From contig NZ_JAGGKR010000001.1 of assembly GCF_017873855.1 (NCBI RefSeq), forward strand, positions 2,113,529-2,177,528: a DNA stretch of 64,000 bases, written 5' to 3'. Made by a program: the position numbers and the translations under genes. This stretch comes from Methanolinea mesophila. Lineage in GTDB: Archaea > Halobacteriota > Methanomicrobia > Methanomicrobiales > Methanospirillaceae. Shown here one piece after another: positions 1 to 10,002 of the stretch. Under the pieces are notes generated by a model that did not search any database, was not told the origin of the DNA, and worked only from the letters and a program-made list of their open reading frames with translations. How positions within the stretch are numbered: position 1 is the stretch's first letter; every line of letters starts with the position of its first letter.

Positions 1-2
1 CC

Positions 3-770
3 AACATGCTCCGTCCCGAAGATTATCGGAACGCCTTTGACCAAATCGAGCTCTCCGGGAAACACCACAACGTGCTGGTTACGCACGGGCTTGCCACGGG
101 ATTAAAAGATAAACGGCTCTCTACGGTGGCGGAACACGAGTTGGACAACACTATTCTTTCCGACGGGTTCGATTATATCGCACTCGGGCATTATCACGGC
201 CAGTCGGAGATAACAGGGAACGCCTGGTACTCCGGTTCACTCGAATACATCACTTACGGCGAGATCTCTGATGAGAAGGGAGGTCTCCTCGTAGACCTGG
301 ATAAGACTCCGTCACCGGACACGCCCCACGGGGAAGTGAATATTCGTCACTTCGACCTCCCCAAAACGCCGATGGTGGACCTGGGGACCATCCTGTGCGA
401 GGGTATGGCACCAGGCGAGATTACCGAGGAGATCATCTCCCTCGTTGCCAGAAAGAACGTGCCACTCCAGGCGATGGCGCAGGTGACCCTCAAGGACCTT
501 TCGCGTGAGCATGGGAAAGGCCCGGATACAAAGGACCTCGCCAGTGTGCGTGAACAACTGCTCGACCTGAAGATCCGCCAGGTCTCCAGGGACCAGGGCG
601 GAGAGGCCGTCCCGATCCAGCAGGACGTGCGGGCGATAGATTACCTGCAGGAGTTCTCTTCGTTCCTCGGCAAACAGCAGATCAGTGCGAAACAGAAGGA
701 GTACGTCGCGTCGTGCGGTCTTGAAGTCCTGAGGACCGTTATGGACCGCCACCGGGAGGACTCGGAATGA
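3..770 (+). CDS. mre11: Mre11-type DNA repair exonuclease, C-terminal part (5' truncated by window)
   Basis: The reading frame is open to the left edge, so this is the 3' part of a larger gene. It keeps the late metallophosphoesterase motifs of Mre11/SbcD: a His in LVTHGL near the start, then GHYH, then YSGSLEY. These belong to the manganese-dependent nuclease that resects DNA double-strand ends together with Rad50. About 60 bp separate it from rad50, and nurA and herA follow on the same strand, the archaeal end-resection arrangement. The C-terminal half is charged and helical, as expected for the Rad50-binding part. The assignment rests on motifs and gene order; the N-terminal motifs lie outside the window. 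Confidence 0.9.
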   Translation, partial: NMLRPEDYRNAFDQIELSGKHHNVLVTHGLATGLKDKRLSTVAEHELDNTILSDGFDYIALGHYHGQSEITGNAWYSGSLEYITYGEISDEKGGLLVDLDKTPSPDTPHGEVNIRHFDLPKTPMVDLGTILCEGMAPGEITEEIISLVARKNVPLQAMAQVTLKDLSREHGKGPDTKDLASVREQLLDLKIRQVSRDQGGEAVPIQQDVRAIDYLQEFSSFLGKQQISAKQKEYVASCGLEVLRTVMDRHREDSE

Positions 771-834
771 TCCCTGCCGGTGAAAACCGTGTGATCCCCG
801 GAAACACAATGCCAAGCTCAACGGGGGTCTCGCG

Positions 835-3273
835 ATGATCATAGACCGCATCGTCCTTAAAAATTTCAAGCGGTTCAGGGACCAGGAGATACGGTTCAGG
901 GATGGGATCACCGGGATCCTGGGGAACAATGGGACCGGAAAGAGCAGCATCGTCGAGGCGATCTTTTTCGCCCTGTACGGTGTGCAGGCAACCGGGATCT
1001 CGTCGGAATACATCGTTTCATCGTTTGCGTCTCCCAAAGACAGATGCGAAGTTCGTGTGGACTTCAGGATTGGCGGTGACGAATATACCATCCTCCGCAC
1101 GTTCAAAAAGGGGAAAACTGTCCAGCATGATGCACAGTTTAACAAAGGGCAAAAACTTTTAGCGAAAGGCGTCAGCGACGTAGAGATCCAGGTGAGAAGG
1201 GTTCTGGGGATGGGGCCTGTCGACTTCCGGAACACGGTATATGCAGCCCAGAAAGATCTTCTCACCCTGCTCGAAAACACTCCCGGTAAAAGGAAGGAAT
1301 GGTTCCTCAAAGCACTCGGCATTGATTACCTGAAGACGGAGAGCGATCGGCTCCTGAAGGAGCGGACCGATGCAAAAGACCGCGACCTGAATCTCCTCGA
1401 AGGAGAACTGCAGGGGCTCATCGCCCGGCACGACCCCGAAGAGCTGAAAGCCCTGGAAGATTCGAAAATGGTGCTCTGCACTGCACTTCAGGAACTCGGT
1501 TTGCGAGTGGAACACCAGAAAGAGAAAAGAAAACAGGTTGCAGCAGAATTGCTGCAGTTCTCCGATAAAAAAACAGAATACACGCGTCTTGTTGAACGGA
1601 AGACGGCACTTGCGGCGGAGGCTCAGGGGCTAGTCCGGCAAAGGGACCTGCTTGCTCTCCAACTTGAAGGTCTTCCCGCTCTGGAAGAAGAGTATCAAAG
1701 ACTCGGAAGATCTCTGGCGGCCCTTGAAGGAAAAAAGAACGCTCTCGAAAAATTACGGATAACGAAATCAGATTTCGAGCACCTTAAATCGGAACAGAGG
1801 TTCGCGGAAAAAGAATTCAGTACTTTGAAAACACAGGAGGAAAAAACAAGGGCAAAGATTGAACTCCTCGAAAGGGACTCGGTACGGCTGGCATCGTTGC
1901 GAAAAGGAGTCAGGGACCTTTTACATATCGGCCAGGGGATCCCGGACCCGGATCTTGAACAGGCTGCTCTCGCAAGAGAAGGGGAAATCGTTCATTCCCT
2001 TGGTTCGCTCACGGCGAGGCTCGAACATTTGGTGGATGAAAGAAAAAAGCTCGTTTCTGACTGGAAAATCATTGAAGATGCGGGTTCCGATGGAGTATGT
2101 CCCCTTTGCCGTCAGACGCTTGGGGCTCATTTCGGTGAGATCGAAGAGGAATTTTCGTCCCGGCTCGATTGGATCGAGCAGGAAGCAATGCGGGTAAATG
2201 ATGAAAAGGACAGGATGATCGCTGAGAGAGACAGGATTCATCAACAAAAACCGGCATTTCAGGAGATACGGAATATTTCGGAGAGACTGAAGAACCGTGA
2301 GTCTCTCGAAGCAGACCTCCACGACCTGTTGACACAGATCCGGGAAAAAGAGGAGGTCAAAAAGTCCCTTTCAGCCCGGTTGCTGAAGACGGGATATGAC
2401 GAAGCCATGTACCAGCAGACCGTGAAAGATATCCTGGAACTGGAAAAGGTCCAGGTGCGTCATACGGAGGTCGGGAGAACTATTGCTCATGGTACGGCGC
2501 AAAAAACCCAGCTAGCAGAACTCGGTACCAGGATCGTGGCGAAACAGGATGAGATCGGCAAGTTGGAACTCATGATCGTCCAATCGGAGTTCGATCCAGA
2601 GATCGGGAGAGGCCTTGAACGGGTCCTGGAAGAAATCGATTCGAATCTCCGTGCTGCCGGAGCAGAGATCGCGGCAAACGAGGAACGTGTCCGGGGTAAC
2701 GAGGAGAAAATTACAAGGCATAAACAGGACAAGGCGACTATTGAAGGACTGAAATCCCAAAAAACGGGTCTCGAAGAAGAGATCGGAATGCTACGCCTGA
2801 CACGCTCGATGATCGGAGAATATGTGCTCTACCTCATGCAGGTCGTCAGGAGCCATATTGAAGGGGAAGTCAGCAGGATTATCGATGAGATCACCGGCGG
2901 CCGCTACGAGCAGGTGCTTCTCGACGAGGACTTCAACCTCCTCGTCCGCGATATCGACAATGATTACCCCATTGATCGTTTCAGTGGAGGGGAGCAGGAC
3001 GATATTGCAGTCGCACTCCGGATTGCACTCTCCCGATACCTTGCCGAACTGCACCAGGTACACGAGAGTACGCTGCTCATCTTCGACGAGATTTTCGGGA
3101 GCCAGGACGAAGAACGGCGGACAAACCTCCTTACCGCGCTCAGGACCCAGGAGTCCCGGTTTCCACAGATCATACTCATCTCGCACATCCCGGATATCCA
3201 GGGAGAGTTCTCCAATACCCTCATGGTTGAGATGGGGACTGACCTCTCGAGCAGGGTTCAGGAGGTGACGTGA
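835..3273 (+). CDS. rad50: Rad50 double-strand break repair ATPase
   Basis: Rad50 is the SMC-like ATPase partner of Mre11, which tethers and helps resect broken DNA ends. Visible motifs: Walker A GNNGTGKSS at residues 30-38, a long charged coiled coil, a zinc hook CPLC at residues 422-425 in mid-coil, the ABC signature FSGGEQ at about 716-721, and Walker B ending in DE at about 751-752. At 812 residues it is slightly short for an archaeal Rad50, but every diagnostic element is present. The ATG at 835 follows a G-rich ribosome-binding sequence (ACGGGGGT). Its TGA stop overlaps the nurA ATG (TGATG), implying translational coupling. Confidence 0.95.
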   Translation: MIIDRIVLKNFKRFRDQEIRFRDGITGILGNNGTGKSSIVEAIFFALYGVQATGISSEYIVSSFASPKDRCEVRVDFRIGGDEYTILRTFKKGKTVQHDAQFNKGQKLLAKGVSDVEIQVRRVLGMGPVDFRNTVYAAQKDLLTLLENTPGKRKEWFLKALGIDYLKTESDRLLKERTDAKDRDLNLLEGELQGLIARHDPEELKALEDSKMVLCTALQELGLRVEHQKEKRKQVAAELLQFSDKKTEYTRLVERKTALAAEAQGLVRQRDLLALQLEGLPALEEEYQRLGRSLAALEGKKNALEKLRITKSDFEHLKSEQRFAEKEFSTLKTQEEKTRAKIELLERDSVRLASLRKGVRDLLHIGQGIPDPDLEQAALAREGEIVHSLGSLTARLEHLVDERKKLVSDWKIIEDAGSDGVCPLCRQTLGAHFGEIEEEFSSRLDWIEQEAMRVNDEKDRMIAERDRIHQQKPAFQEIRNISERLKNRESLEADLHDLLTQIREKEEVKKSLSARLLKTGYDEAMYQQTVKDILELEKVQVRHTEVGRTIAHGTAQKTQLAELGTRIVAKQDEIGKLELMIVQSEFDPEIGRGLERVLEEIDSNLRAAGAEIAANEERVRGNEEKITRHKQDKATIEGLKSQKTGLEEEIGMLRLTRSMIGEYVLYLMQVVRSHIEGEVSRIIDEITGGRYEQVLLDEDFNLLVRDIDNDYPIDRFSGGEQDDIAVALRIALSRYLAELHQVHESTLLIFDEIFGSQDEERRTNLLTALRTQESRFPQIILISHIPDIQGEFSNTLMVEMGTDLSSRVQEVT

Positions 3274-4301
3274 TGGCCCGTGATCCGGACTATGAGAAGG
3301 CGTTAGATGCCGCAGTGGGCCGTATCCATGCAACCGTCCCCGCCAATCTGGTCGAGAAATTTCGAAAAGAGGGGGGCATTTCTCCGGAGGATTTCCAGTC
3401 CTGCACGCCTGTATCCTGTGGGGAGGTTTGTGCGGTAGACGGGAGCGATGTCCTGATCCTTGAATCGGGGAGCATGGCAATTGCATTGTTCCGTGCAGCC
3501 CAGAGTACGTTCTTCAACATGGAGAGAAGCAGGAGATCGATCTCTTCACTGGAATTCGGGATCATCGGACCGGGGGCGGAGAACGAAGATTTTACCAGGG
3601 TTTACCAGGACTGTTTCGATGAGGCCCCCGGGACCCCGCTTGCGAACGAAGACCGTGTCCGGACTGCGGGTATCCTGCGTGACACGGTGGAATACCGGGT
3701 CACCGAAGAGATGGCACAGTCCCTGGGAGGGGGAGCCATGCTCCTGCGCGATGGGCCGCTCAGAGTCTCCCATGCAAGTCATGACCCGGTCCTGACCAGG
3801 ATCGAACAGACTTGCACGGCGAGGAAGGTCGATCTGGCAGGGGTGAGTAAACAGACCTCAGCGACCTGGGGTGGCGGGCACCCGATCCTTCCGTCAGTCG
3901 ACGGCCTTGCGTCGGCATTCGGGATAAAAGCCCCCTGGTGGATCAGGATCGACCCTGGAATCCTCGATCACACCCAGTTTCCACGGTGGCAGCACGGGAA
4001 GATGTTCGTCGCCCGCCTTCACTCCAGAGCGAGGTCGCCCCTTAAGATCGAATTGATAAAGGATCTTCCTGACTCACACGCGGAAGGAATTATGAACCGC
4101 CTTGCGGCATGTTCCGGGGATGGAAGGATCCCCGGATACCCCTACCCGTTATTTGACGCCCACCGTACCGTGGTGCTTAACGAGGAGATTGTGGAACAGG
4201 CCCGGTCTGACCTGATGCGGAGGATCACCGAGGCCGGCATCGAACGACAGACCTTTGAGATCCTGTTTGGAGATTACCATGATGAATTTGCGCGATATTG
4301 A
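3273..4301 (+). CDS. nurA: NurA 5'-3' nuclease
   Basis: NurA-family nuclease, the partner of HerA helicase in archaeal DNA end resection. The N-terminal motif CAVDGSD carries the acidic residue typical of the NurA active site, and a second acidic/His region lies near the C terminus (YPYPLFDAHR). The length of about 342 residues is normal. The ATG at 3273 is chosen because AGGAGGTGA lies four bases upstream; a GTG at 3270 is possible but too close to that site. The gene overlaps the rad50 stop and, at its 3' end, the herA start, so the three are probably co-translated. Confidence 0.88.
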   Translation: MARDPDYEKALDAAVGRIHATVPANLVEKFRKEGGISPEDFQSCTPVSCGEVCAVDGSDVLILESGSMAIALFRAAQSTFFNMERSRRSISSLEFGIIGPGAENEDFTRVYQDCFDEAPGTPLANEDRVRTAGILRDTVEYRVTEEMAQSLGGGAMLLRDGPLRVSHASHDPVLTRIEQTCTARKVDLAGVSKQTSATWGGGHPILPSVDGLASAFGIKAPWWIRIDPGILDHTQFPRWQHGKMFVARLHSRARSPLKIELIKDLPDSHAEGIMNRLAACSGDGRIPGYPYPLFDAHRTVVLNEEIVEQARSDLMRRITEAGIERQTFEILFGDYHDEFARY

Positions 4302-5901
4302 ACCGAACGACCCTTCAAAATACAGGCTGATCGGGCGCAGCGTCCTCTCGTACCGATTTATTGCACCCTATGACACCACCCTCTATATCGGAGACATTAA
4401 AAAAATCACCGACAATACGAAGGGAGTTACGTTTTTTGCAAAGATCACCGATCTCTCTCACGATAGCAATTTCGCTGATACCCGGTGGGACACACGGGTT
4501 TATGCCGAGCAGTTCTATGGTCTCGGAGAGGATGTATTCATCACCGTAGATGCCGTCCCTCTCGGTTTTGTCGACAATGCGAGCGGAAAATTCCATAAAC
4601 CCCGGACGATCCCCTCGAAATTCTCCACCGTCGGAGATCCGGACGCAGAGGACTTCCGGTTTTTAACTGAGCAGATGGGAGAGATAGAGGTGGGTCTTAT
4701 GCGGAGCGGCCAGGACGTGATCAAAGACGTTGCCGTCCGCATCCCGAGCAAAGTGCTCCCTCAGCATATGGGGGTATTTGCGACTACCGGAATGGGAAAA
4801 AGCAATTTCATGAAGACCTTTTGTGCTTCGTGCATGAAAGAGAAGAAATTCGGTCTGCTGATCGTGGACCCGCACGGGGAATATGTCAGCGGCGGCAAGT
4901 CTTCCATCGGGGAACCCACAAATGGGCTCGTCCATTATACGGCGGGAAAGGACGGGCTCTCGATCTTTACGATCCGTCATGAAAACGACCGGAAAAAGTA
5001 CGGAATGAATCGGTTGTCTCTCGAATACGATGATTTCAGGATCGGCGACCTTTCCATCCTTTACGACCTTTCTGCAGCTCAGCATGAAATTCTCGAAGCC
5101 TTCGCCAACGAGAAAGGCAAGGATGTGATTGAGTTCTTCAGGAGTACAGACCCCGAGATCTTCCCGATAAGGGATCCCGAGGCCGCGGGGGTCCGGGAGG
5201 GGAGCATGGCCTGGAGGATCCGGAATTCCATGGGTGGGCCGGTAAGAGTATTAAAGAGCCATATCGAGAACATCGTCAAAGGAAACGAGGCATTTTTCAG
5301 GCCCCAGGGCTCTTCGATCCCGGATATTATCCGGGACCTTCATGATAACCGGGTGGTCCTGGTCGATATCCCCGATATGAGCGAGAGAAGCGAACTTTTC
5401 GTTCTTTCCATCATCACCAGGAGAATCATGGAGCGGCACAGGCTGGAGGCGAGGGGTTTCGGGATCGATGACCGGCAGGAGAATTCTCACCAGGTACTGA
5501 TTACGATCGAAGAGGCCCAGCGGGTTCTTGCCAGCGGAGGGTCTTCAACCCAGGTTTTCAGGGAATGTGCGATGGAAGGGCGCAAGTTCGGTGTCGGCCT
5601 CTGCGTCATCACGCAGCAGCCGAAAAATGTTGATCCTAAAGTCCTGGCACAAATCAACACTTTTGTGGTCATGGCCCTCGGGGATCGGGGAGACCGGGAC
5701 ATCATCATGGGAAGTGCCAAGCAAGACCTTTCGAAGATGGAGATCGAGATCCAGACCCTCGACAGGGGCGAGGCGATTATTAGTACCATTGGAATCCCGT
5801 TCCCTGTGAGCACCCGGATCCACAAATTCGAGGACTACATCAGTGTATTGAACAGGGAAAAGAAAAAATCAATTTCTGAAGGACTGGATTCAGGGTTCTG
5901 A
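4279..5901 (+). CDS. herA: HerA DNA translocase/helicase
   Basis: HerA is a hexameric FtsK/VirB4-like ATPase that drives NurA in end resection. Walker A is TTGMGKSN at about residues 169-176, followed by LLIVDPHGEY. A Walker B-like IEEAQ and the characteristic ITQQP and DRGEAI segments lie in the C-terminal half. The N terminus has a beta-barrel-like HAS domain. The ATG at 4279 (or the next one, 4282) overlaps the nurA end by about 20 bp; a TTG at 4255 would also be in frame but adds residues unlike the family. This is the last gene of the mre11-rad50-nurA-herA operon. Confidence 0.92.
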   Translation: MMNLRDIEPNDPSKYRLIGRSVLSYRFIAPYDTTLYIGDIKKITDNTKGVTFFAKITDLSHDSNFADTRWDTRVYAEQFYGLGEDVFITVDAVPLGFVDNASGKFHKPRTIPSKFSTVGDPDAEDFRFLTEQMGEIEVGLMRSGQDVIKDVAVRIPSKVLPQHMGVFATTGMGKSNFMKTFCASCMKEKKFGLLIVDPHGEYVSGGKSSIGEPTNGLVHYTAGKDGLSIFTIRHENDRKKYGMNRLSLEYDDFRIGDLSILYDLSAAQHEILEAFANEKGKDVIEFFRSTDPEIFPIRDPEAAGVREGSMAWRIRNSMGGPVRVLKSHIENIVKGNEAFFRPQGSSIPDIIRDLHDNRVVLVDIPDMSERSELFVLSIITRRIMERHRLEARGFGIDDRQENSHQVLITIEEAQRVLASGGSSTQVFRECAMEGRKFGVGLCVITQQPKNVDPKVLAQINTFVVMALGDRGDRDIIMGSAKQDLSKMEIEIQTLDRGEAIISTIGIPFPVSTRIHKFEDYISVLNREKKKSISEGLDSGF

Positions 5902-5956
5902 AAAATCACATAAAGACTTTACAATCTTTTGTGAAAGCCAATCCCCCTATCCCCCT

Positions 5957-6745
5957 TCAATAATTCTCCCCTTCGTCCCCTCTTCTCGCGATCAGTCCCA
6001 TGAACAGGCACTTGTCCGCCGCAATCGACTCGATCCCCTCGAAATCCCCGATCGGGACATCGAGCCCCCGTATGACCGCCGCCGGGGTGCATTCGTCCGC
6101 CTCGCCCATGACGATCTCGGCCGCCGATGCGAGGTTGTCGGCGAGCGCGAGCTTGGTCACCTCGAGCTCCCGCCCGAAGAGGTCCTTCCTTCCCCGGGCG
6201 TCGATGACCGCGAGTATCCCCGAGCACCCGATGGCGACCCCGCTGCACCCCGACCGCATGGCATGGGTCCGGCTGTCCGCGACGATCACCCCTATCTTCG
6301 CCCCGCAGAGCCGGAATATCTCTTTCCGGATACGCTTCGCGCTCCCGTCGGGGTCCCGGGGAAGGGGGACCACGCACCCCGGAGGGGCGTTCGACCCGTC
6401 CACGCCTGCGTTGGGGAGAAGGGTCCCGTTGGTCATGGAGAGCAGGAACCCGGGGATACCCCCCACGATCTCGTCGCTCTCCTCCCGGACCACCTGCACC
6501 AGGCGGGGGTCCATGTCGTACCGCTCCCCCATCGCGATCGACTCCTCGTCCGGTTCCACGCAGTCGAGGCAGGTGACCCGCTCCTCGGCGGTGGCGAGCG
6601 CGGACTCGGCAATCACCAGGACGTCCCCGTTGCGAAACCCTCCCAACGACGACTCGAGGGCCGCCCTGAGGAGGATCCCCGCCATATCGTCCCCTTCGCG
6701 GATGAGGGGAGTGCGGAGCCCCGTGGTGGTAAACGATCCCTTCAT
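5957..6745 (-). CDS. cofE: Coenzyme F420-0:L-glutamate ligase (CofE family)
   Basis: CofE adds gamma-linked glutamates to F420-0 using GTP, the last steps of coenzyme F420 synthesis in methanogens. At 262 residues it is typical in size. Conserved segments are DGDVLVIAES-like near residue 40, NAGVDGSNAP in the first half, and DSRTHAMRSGCSGVAIG in the centre. The C-terminal acidic segment MGEADE fits the metal/GTP-binding half. It stands alone on the minus strand, divergent from nothing and convergent with herA. Upstream of its start lies a spacer of short tandem repeats. A distant paralog with another substrate is possible but less likely. Confidence 0.85.
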   Translation of the reverse strand: MKGSFTTTGLRTPLIREGDDMAGILLRAALESSLGGFRNGDVLVIAESALATAEERVTCLDCVEPDEESIAMGERYDMDPRLVQVVREESDEIVGGIPGFLLSMTNGTLLPNAGVDGSNAPPGCVVPLPRDPDGSAKRIRKEIFRLCGAKIGVIVADSRTHAMRSGCSGVAIGCSGILAVIDARGRKDLFGRELEVTKLALADNLASAAEIVMGEADECTPAAVIRGLDVPIGDFEGIESIAADKCLFMGLIARRGDEGENY

Positions 6746-6836
6746 TGTTCTCTATTCTCTCCTGCACCTGCTTGATGATTCCGATGGTCCCTGCCCCGGA
6801 CCCGCCCGGCCTGGTAAACGGCCTTCTCTCTTCGCG

Positions 6837-6950
6837 TCACCCCGGGATCTTTACGGAAAAGGCGAATCATTGCGCGGCCAGGGGATCATTACGGGAAAAT
6901 GAATCATTGCGTGACCCGGGGATCTTTTTCGAAAAAGGCGAATCATTGCG
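6837..6950. repeat. Three imperfect tandem repeats of about 38 bp upstream of cofE
   Basis: Units 6837-6874, 6875-6911 and 6912-6950 each end in GAATCATTGCG and share a core like GGGATCWTTACGGAAAA. They fill the spacer between the folP stop (7097) and the cofE start (6745). I see no gene in 6746-7096 beyond this array. The position suggests a cofE regulatory region or simply slippage-expanded DNA. Confidence 0.8.
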
Positions 6951-7096
6951 TGAACAGTGGACTTTTACAGGGACTGTGACTTTTGCCGGGAGGAGTGCAG
7001 GTTTTTTCAGGAATCAGGTATGTCAGGCGAATTCGTCCGATGCGGGAATTCGTCCTATAATTGAAAAAGGATGTTCTATCCGTTCCCAGGGATCTG

Positions 7097-7912
7097 TCAT
7101 ACCCCGTGTTCGTTCATCCGGGACACCACCCGGATCACCTCTGCCGTCTCGGCCACGTCGTGCGCCCGGACCATGTCGGCTCCCTGCCGGAGCAGCAGCG
7201 CGGTCATGCCAAGGGTTGCCGGGAGCCGTGCTTCCGGTCCCTGCTCCGGTGTGGCCCGGAGGAAGGTCTTCCGGGAGATCGCGGCGAGGAGCGGACGGTC
7301 GAACTCCCTGAACCGGGAGAAGTTCCTGCAGAGCTCCCAGTCCATCTCCACCGTCCGTGCGGGAGTCCAGAGCCCGATCCCCGGGTCGAGGACGTATTCC
7401 TTTACCCCTGCGTCCTCGCAACGGGTGACGATCTCCTGCAGAGCCCGGACTGTCATCTCCACCCCCAGGGCATCGCCGGGCTCCATGCACGCCGCCATAA
7501 GGATCGCGGGGAGCCCCGCCCCGGCCGCCATCGCTGCGTACCCGGGGGTCGAGAACCCCCCGATATCGTTCACCGCGTGGAGGTCGTGGGAGAGGCAGGC
7601 ATCGAGCACCTCGGGGTAGCGGGTGTCCACCGAGACGGTGATCCCGCTCCCGTCCAGCTCGGAGAGCGCCCGGGTGATCCGCTCCGTCTCCTCGGCGACG
7701 CTGATCGCCGGGCTCCCGGGAGCGGTGCTCCTCGCGCCGAGGTCGATGATATCGGCCCCGGCATCGGTCATCGCCTCGGCCCTGGACCGGACGTCAGCGG
7801 GCCGGGTAAAGGAACCGGAAAAAAAAGATTCGGGGCTGCAGTTGATCACACCCATCAGCCGGACGGGCGCCCCGCCCCCGACGGCCATCCCGTTCACACG
7901 ACACGGGAACAT
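7097..7912 (-). CDS. folP: Dihydropteroate synthase-like pterin-binding enzyme
   Basis: The TIM-barrel protein shows the dihydropteroate synthase signature: [11 protein letters not shown] near the N terminus, [12 protein letters not shown] with the conserved Asp, [25 protein letters not shown] and RAHDV. Bacterial FolP joins p-aminobenzoate to dihydropterin; in methanogens DHPS-like proteins may serve folate or methanopterin synthesis, so the substrate is open. It is the third gene of glyA-folD-folP on the minus strand and overlaps the folD 3' end by 19 bp if the ATG at 7912 is used. An ATG at 7888 is an alternative start. Confidence 0.78.
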   Translation of the reverse strand: MFPCRVNGMAVGGGAPVRLMGVINCSPESFFSGSFTRPADVRSRAEAMTDAGADIIDLGARSTAPGSPAISVAEETERITRALSELDGSGITVSVDTRYPEVLDACLSHDLHAVNDIGGFSTPGYAAMAAGAGLPAILMAACMEPGDALGVEMTVRALQEIVTRCEDAGVKEYVLDPGIGLWTPARTVEMDWELCRNFSRFREFDRPLLAAISRKTFLRATPEQGPEARLPATLGMTALLLRQGADMVRAHDVAETAEVIRVVSRMNEHGV

Positions 7913-8736
7913 ATGATCCTTTTCGCGGCCGTGAAGGTGTTCTCCATCAGGGTGGCGATGGTCATCGGCCCGACGCCTCCCGGCACCGGGGTGATGGCCG
8001 CCGCCTTCTCCGCGACCCTGTCGAAATCGACGTCGCCGCAGAGCTTCCCGTCCACGTGGTTGATCCCCACGTCGACCACCGCGGCGCCGGGTTTCACCAT
8101 CTCCGGCCCGATGAACCGGGCCTTCCCGATGGCGCTCACCAGGATGTCCGCCCGGGCGAGTTCGCCCGCAAGGTCCTTCGTCCTGCTGTGGCAGATGGTC
8201 ACCGTCGCGTCCCGGTTGAGGAGGAGCGCCGCCATCGGCCTTCCCACGTCGATGCTCCTCCCGGCGACGACCGCGTGCGCTCCGGAAATATCGATCCCGT
8301 ACTCGTCCAGGAGGGTGATGATGCCCCGGGGGGTGCAGGGGGCGAACACGGGGTGACCGGAGAAGAGTTTGCCCAGGTTGAACGGGTTATAACCGTCCAC
8401 GTCCTTGCCGGGGGCCACCGCTTCGATCACCTTCTCCGTGTCGATCCGGCCCGGCATGGGGAGCTGGACGAGGATGCCGTGGATATCCTGGTCCCTGTTC
8501 AGCCTCCGCACCGCGTCGAGGACGTCCTCGGTGTTCGCGGTCTCCGGGAGCTCGATCCCCACCGAGCCGATATGCACCCGCTCGCAGGCACGGTGTTTCA
8601 TACGGACGTACATCCGGGACGCCGGGTCGTCACCCACGATGACCGTGGCGAGCCGGGGGTACAGCCCGGACTCGTCGATCTCCTCCTTCAGGAGGTCAAG
8701 ACGTTTCTCCGAGACTGCTTTTCCGTCCAGTATCAT
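7894..8736 (-). CDS. folD: Bifunctional methylene-H4folate dehydrogenase/cyclohydrolase (FolD)
   Basis: FolD interconverts methylene- and formyl-tetrahydrofolate through NAD(P)-dependent oxidation and hydrolysis. The 280-residue protein has the family segments YVRMKHRAC (catalytic Lys region), [37 protein letters not shown] (nucleotide site) and the C-terminal [11 protein letters not shown]. It begins one base after the glyA stop and overlaps folP, so the three are one transcription unit. Methanogens normally carry C1 units on methanopterin; tetrahydrofolate-specific FolD is established for Methanosarcina barkeri. Confidence 0.93.
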   Translation of the reverse strand: MILDGKAVSEKRLDLLKEEIDESGLYPRLATVIVGDDPASRMYVRMKHRACERVHIGSVGIELPETANTEDVLDAVRRLNRDQDIHGILVQLPMPGRIDTEKVIEAVAPGKDVDGYNPFNLGKLFSGHPVFAPCTPRGIITLLDEYGIDISGAHAVVAGRSIDVGRPMAALLLNRDATVTICHSRTKDLAGELARADILVSAIGKARFIGPEMVKPGAAVVDVGINHVDGKLCGDVDFDRVAEKAAAITPVPGGVGPMTIATLMENTFTAAKRIICSRVV

Positions 8737-8737
8737 G

Positions 8738-9976
8738 TCACTCGGGATAGAGGGGGTACTTCCCGGCGAGCTCCTTGACCTGCCCGCCGATCTTCGAGAT
8801 CGCGGTCTCGTTCCTGATGTCCTTCAGGATGGTGGCGATCCATTCGCCTATCTGCCGCATCTCCTGCTCTTTCATTCCACGGGTGGTGACCGCGGGGGTT
8901 CCGATGCGGAGCCCGCTGGTCACGAAGGGGCTGCGGTTCTCGTTCGGGATGGTGTTCTTGTTCACGGTGATCCCCGCCTTCCCGAGCGCGACCTCGGCCT
9001 CGAGCCCGGTGATCCCCTGGGCGGTCAGGTCGAGGAGGATGAGATGGTTGTCCGTCCCTCCGGAGACCAGCCGCAGGCCGTGGTTGTCGAGCACCTCCGC
9101 CATGGCCCGGGCATTCTTCACGATCTGCCGGTTGTAGTCGGTGAACGAGGGACGGAGCGCCTCCTTGAAGCACACCGCCTTTGCCGCGATGATGTGCATC
9201 AGGGGACCGCCCTGCATGCCGGGGAAGACCGCCTTGTCCACCATCTGTGCGTTCTCGCTGCTGCACATGATAGCCCCGCCCCGCGGGCCGCGGAGGGTCT
9301 TGTGGGTGGTGGTGGTGGTGTAATCGACGATGCCGACGGGGTTCTCGTGGATCCCGGTGGCGCAGAGCCCGGCGATGTGGGCGATGTCCGCCATGCAGCG
9401 GGCGTCCACCGAATCGGCGATCTCCTGGAACGCCTTGAAATCAATGGTCCTCGGGTAAGCGCTGGCCCCGCAGACGATCACCTTCGGGCGCACCTTCTTC
9501 GCTATCTCGGCCACCGCGCCGTAATCGATGGTCTCGGTCTCGAGGTCCACCCCGTACTGGGTCACCTTGTAGAGCTTCCCTGAGAAGCTCACCGGCGAAC
9601 CGTGGGAGAGATGTCCTCCCTGGGAGAGGCTCATGCTCATCAGCGGGTCCCCGCACTCCATGGTCGCGAAATAGATGGCCATGTTCGCCTGGGTCCCGGA
9701 ATGGGGCTGTACGTTGGCGTGTTCGGCACCGAAGAGCTGCTTCAAGCGGTCCCTCGCGAGGTTCTCCACCACGTCGTGGAACTCGCACCCTCCGTAGTAC
9801 CGCTTGCCGGGATACCCCTCGGCATACTTGTTGGTCATGATCGAACCCATCGCCTCGAGCACCGCCCGGCTAACCAGGTTCTCCGAGGCTATGAGCTCCA
9901 GCCCGTACGTTTGCCGCATCCGTTCCATATCTATCACGTCTGCGACATCGCGATCTGTGGTGGCCAGATAGGACAT
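8738..9976 (-). CDS. glyA: Serine hydroxymethyltransferase
   Basis: Pyridoxal-phosphate enzyme converting serine and a tetrahydropterin to glycine plus the methylene derivative. The 412-residue sequence contains [10 protein letters not shown] near the N terminus, [13 protein letters not shown], and the PLP lysine K226 within [14 protein letters not shown]. The C-terminal [12 protein letters not shown] is also conserved. It is first in glyA-folD-folP and feeds methylene-pterin directly to FolD. The ATG at 9976 lies about 25-30 bp downstream of a TATA-like stretch, with a perfect 12-bp palindrome between them. Whether it uses H4folate or H4methanopterin cannot be read here. Confidence 0.95.
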   Translation of the reverse strand: MSYLATTDRDVADVIDMERMRQTYGLELIASENLVSRAVLEAMGSIMTNKYAEGYPGKRYYGGCEFHDVVENLARDRLKQLFGAEHANVQPHSGTQANMAIYFATMECGDPLMSMSLSQGGHLSHGSPVSFSGKLYKVTQYGVDLETETIDYGAVAEIAKKVRPKVIVCGASAYPRTIDFKAFQEIADSVDARCMADIAHIAGLCATGIHENPVGIVDYTTTTTHKTLRGPRGGAIMCSSENAQMVDKAVFPGMQGGPLMHIIAAKAVCFKEALRPSFTDYNRQIVKNARAMAEVLDNHGLRLVSGGTDNHLILLDLTAQGITGLEAEVALGKAGITVNKNTIPNENRSPFVTSGLRIGTPAVTTRGMKEQEMRQIGEWIATILKDIRNETAISKIGGQVKELAGKYPLYPE

Positions 9977-9990
9977 GTAGATAAGAGTCG

Positions 9991-10002
9991 ACCTGATCAG
10001 GT
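9991..10002. promoter_or_regulatory. Palindromic candidate operator ACCTGATCAGGT in the glyA promoter
   Basis: A perfect 12-bp palindrome lies 14 bp upstream of the glyA ATG. The TATA-like AAAGTATTA on the minus strand (about 10002-10010) abuts it, so it falls between TATA box and expected transcription start, where a bound protein would block initiation. The rest of 9977-10293 is AT-rich and includes a second TATA-like region near 10185-10200 for the smc operon. Confidence 0.5.

Noticed and set aside
6745-7311. A 188-codon plus frame through the cofE upstream repeats
   Set aside because: It consists largely of the tandem repeats and then runs antisense to folP.
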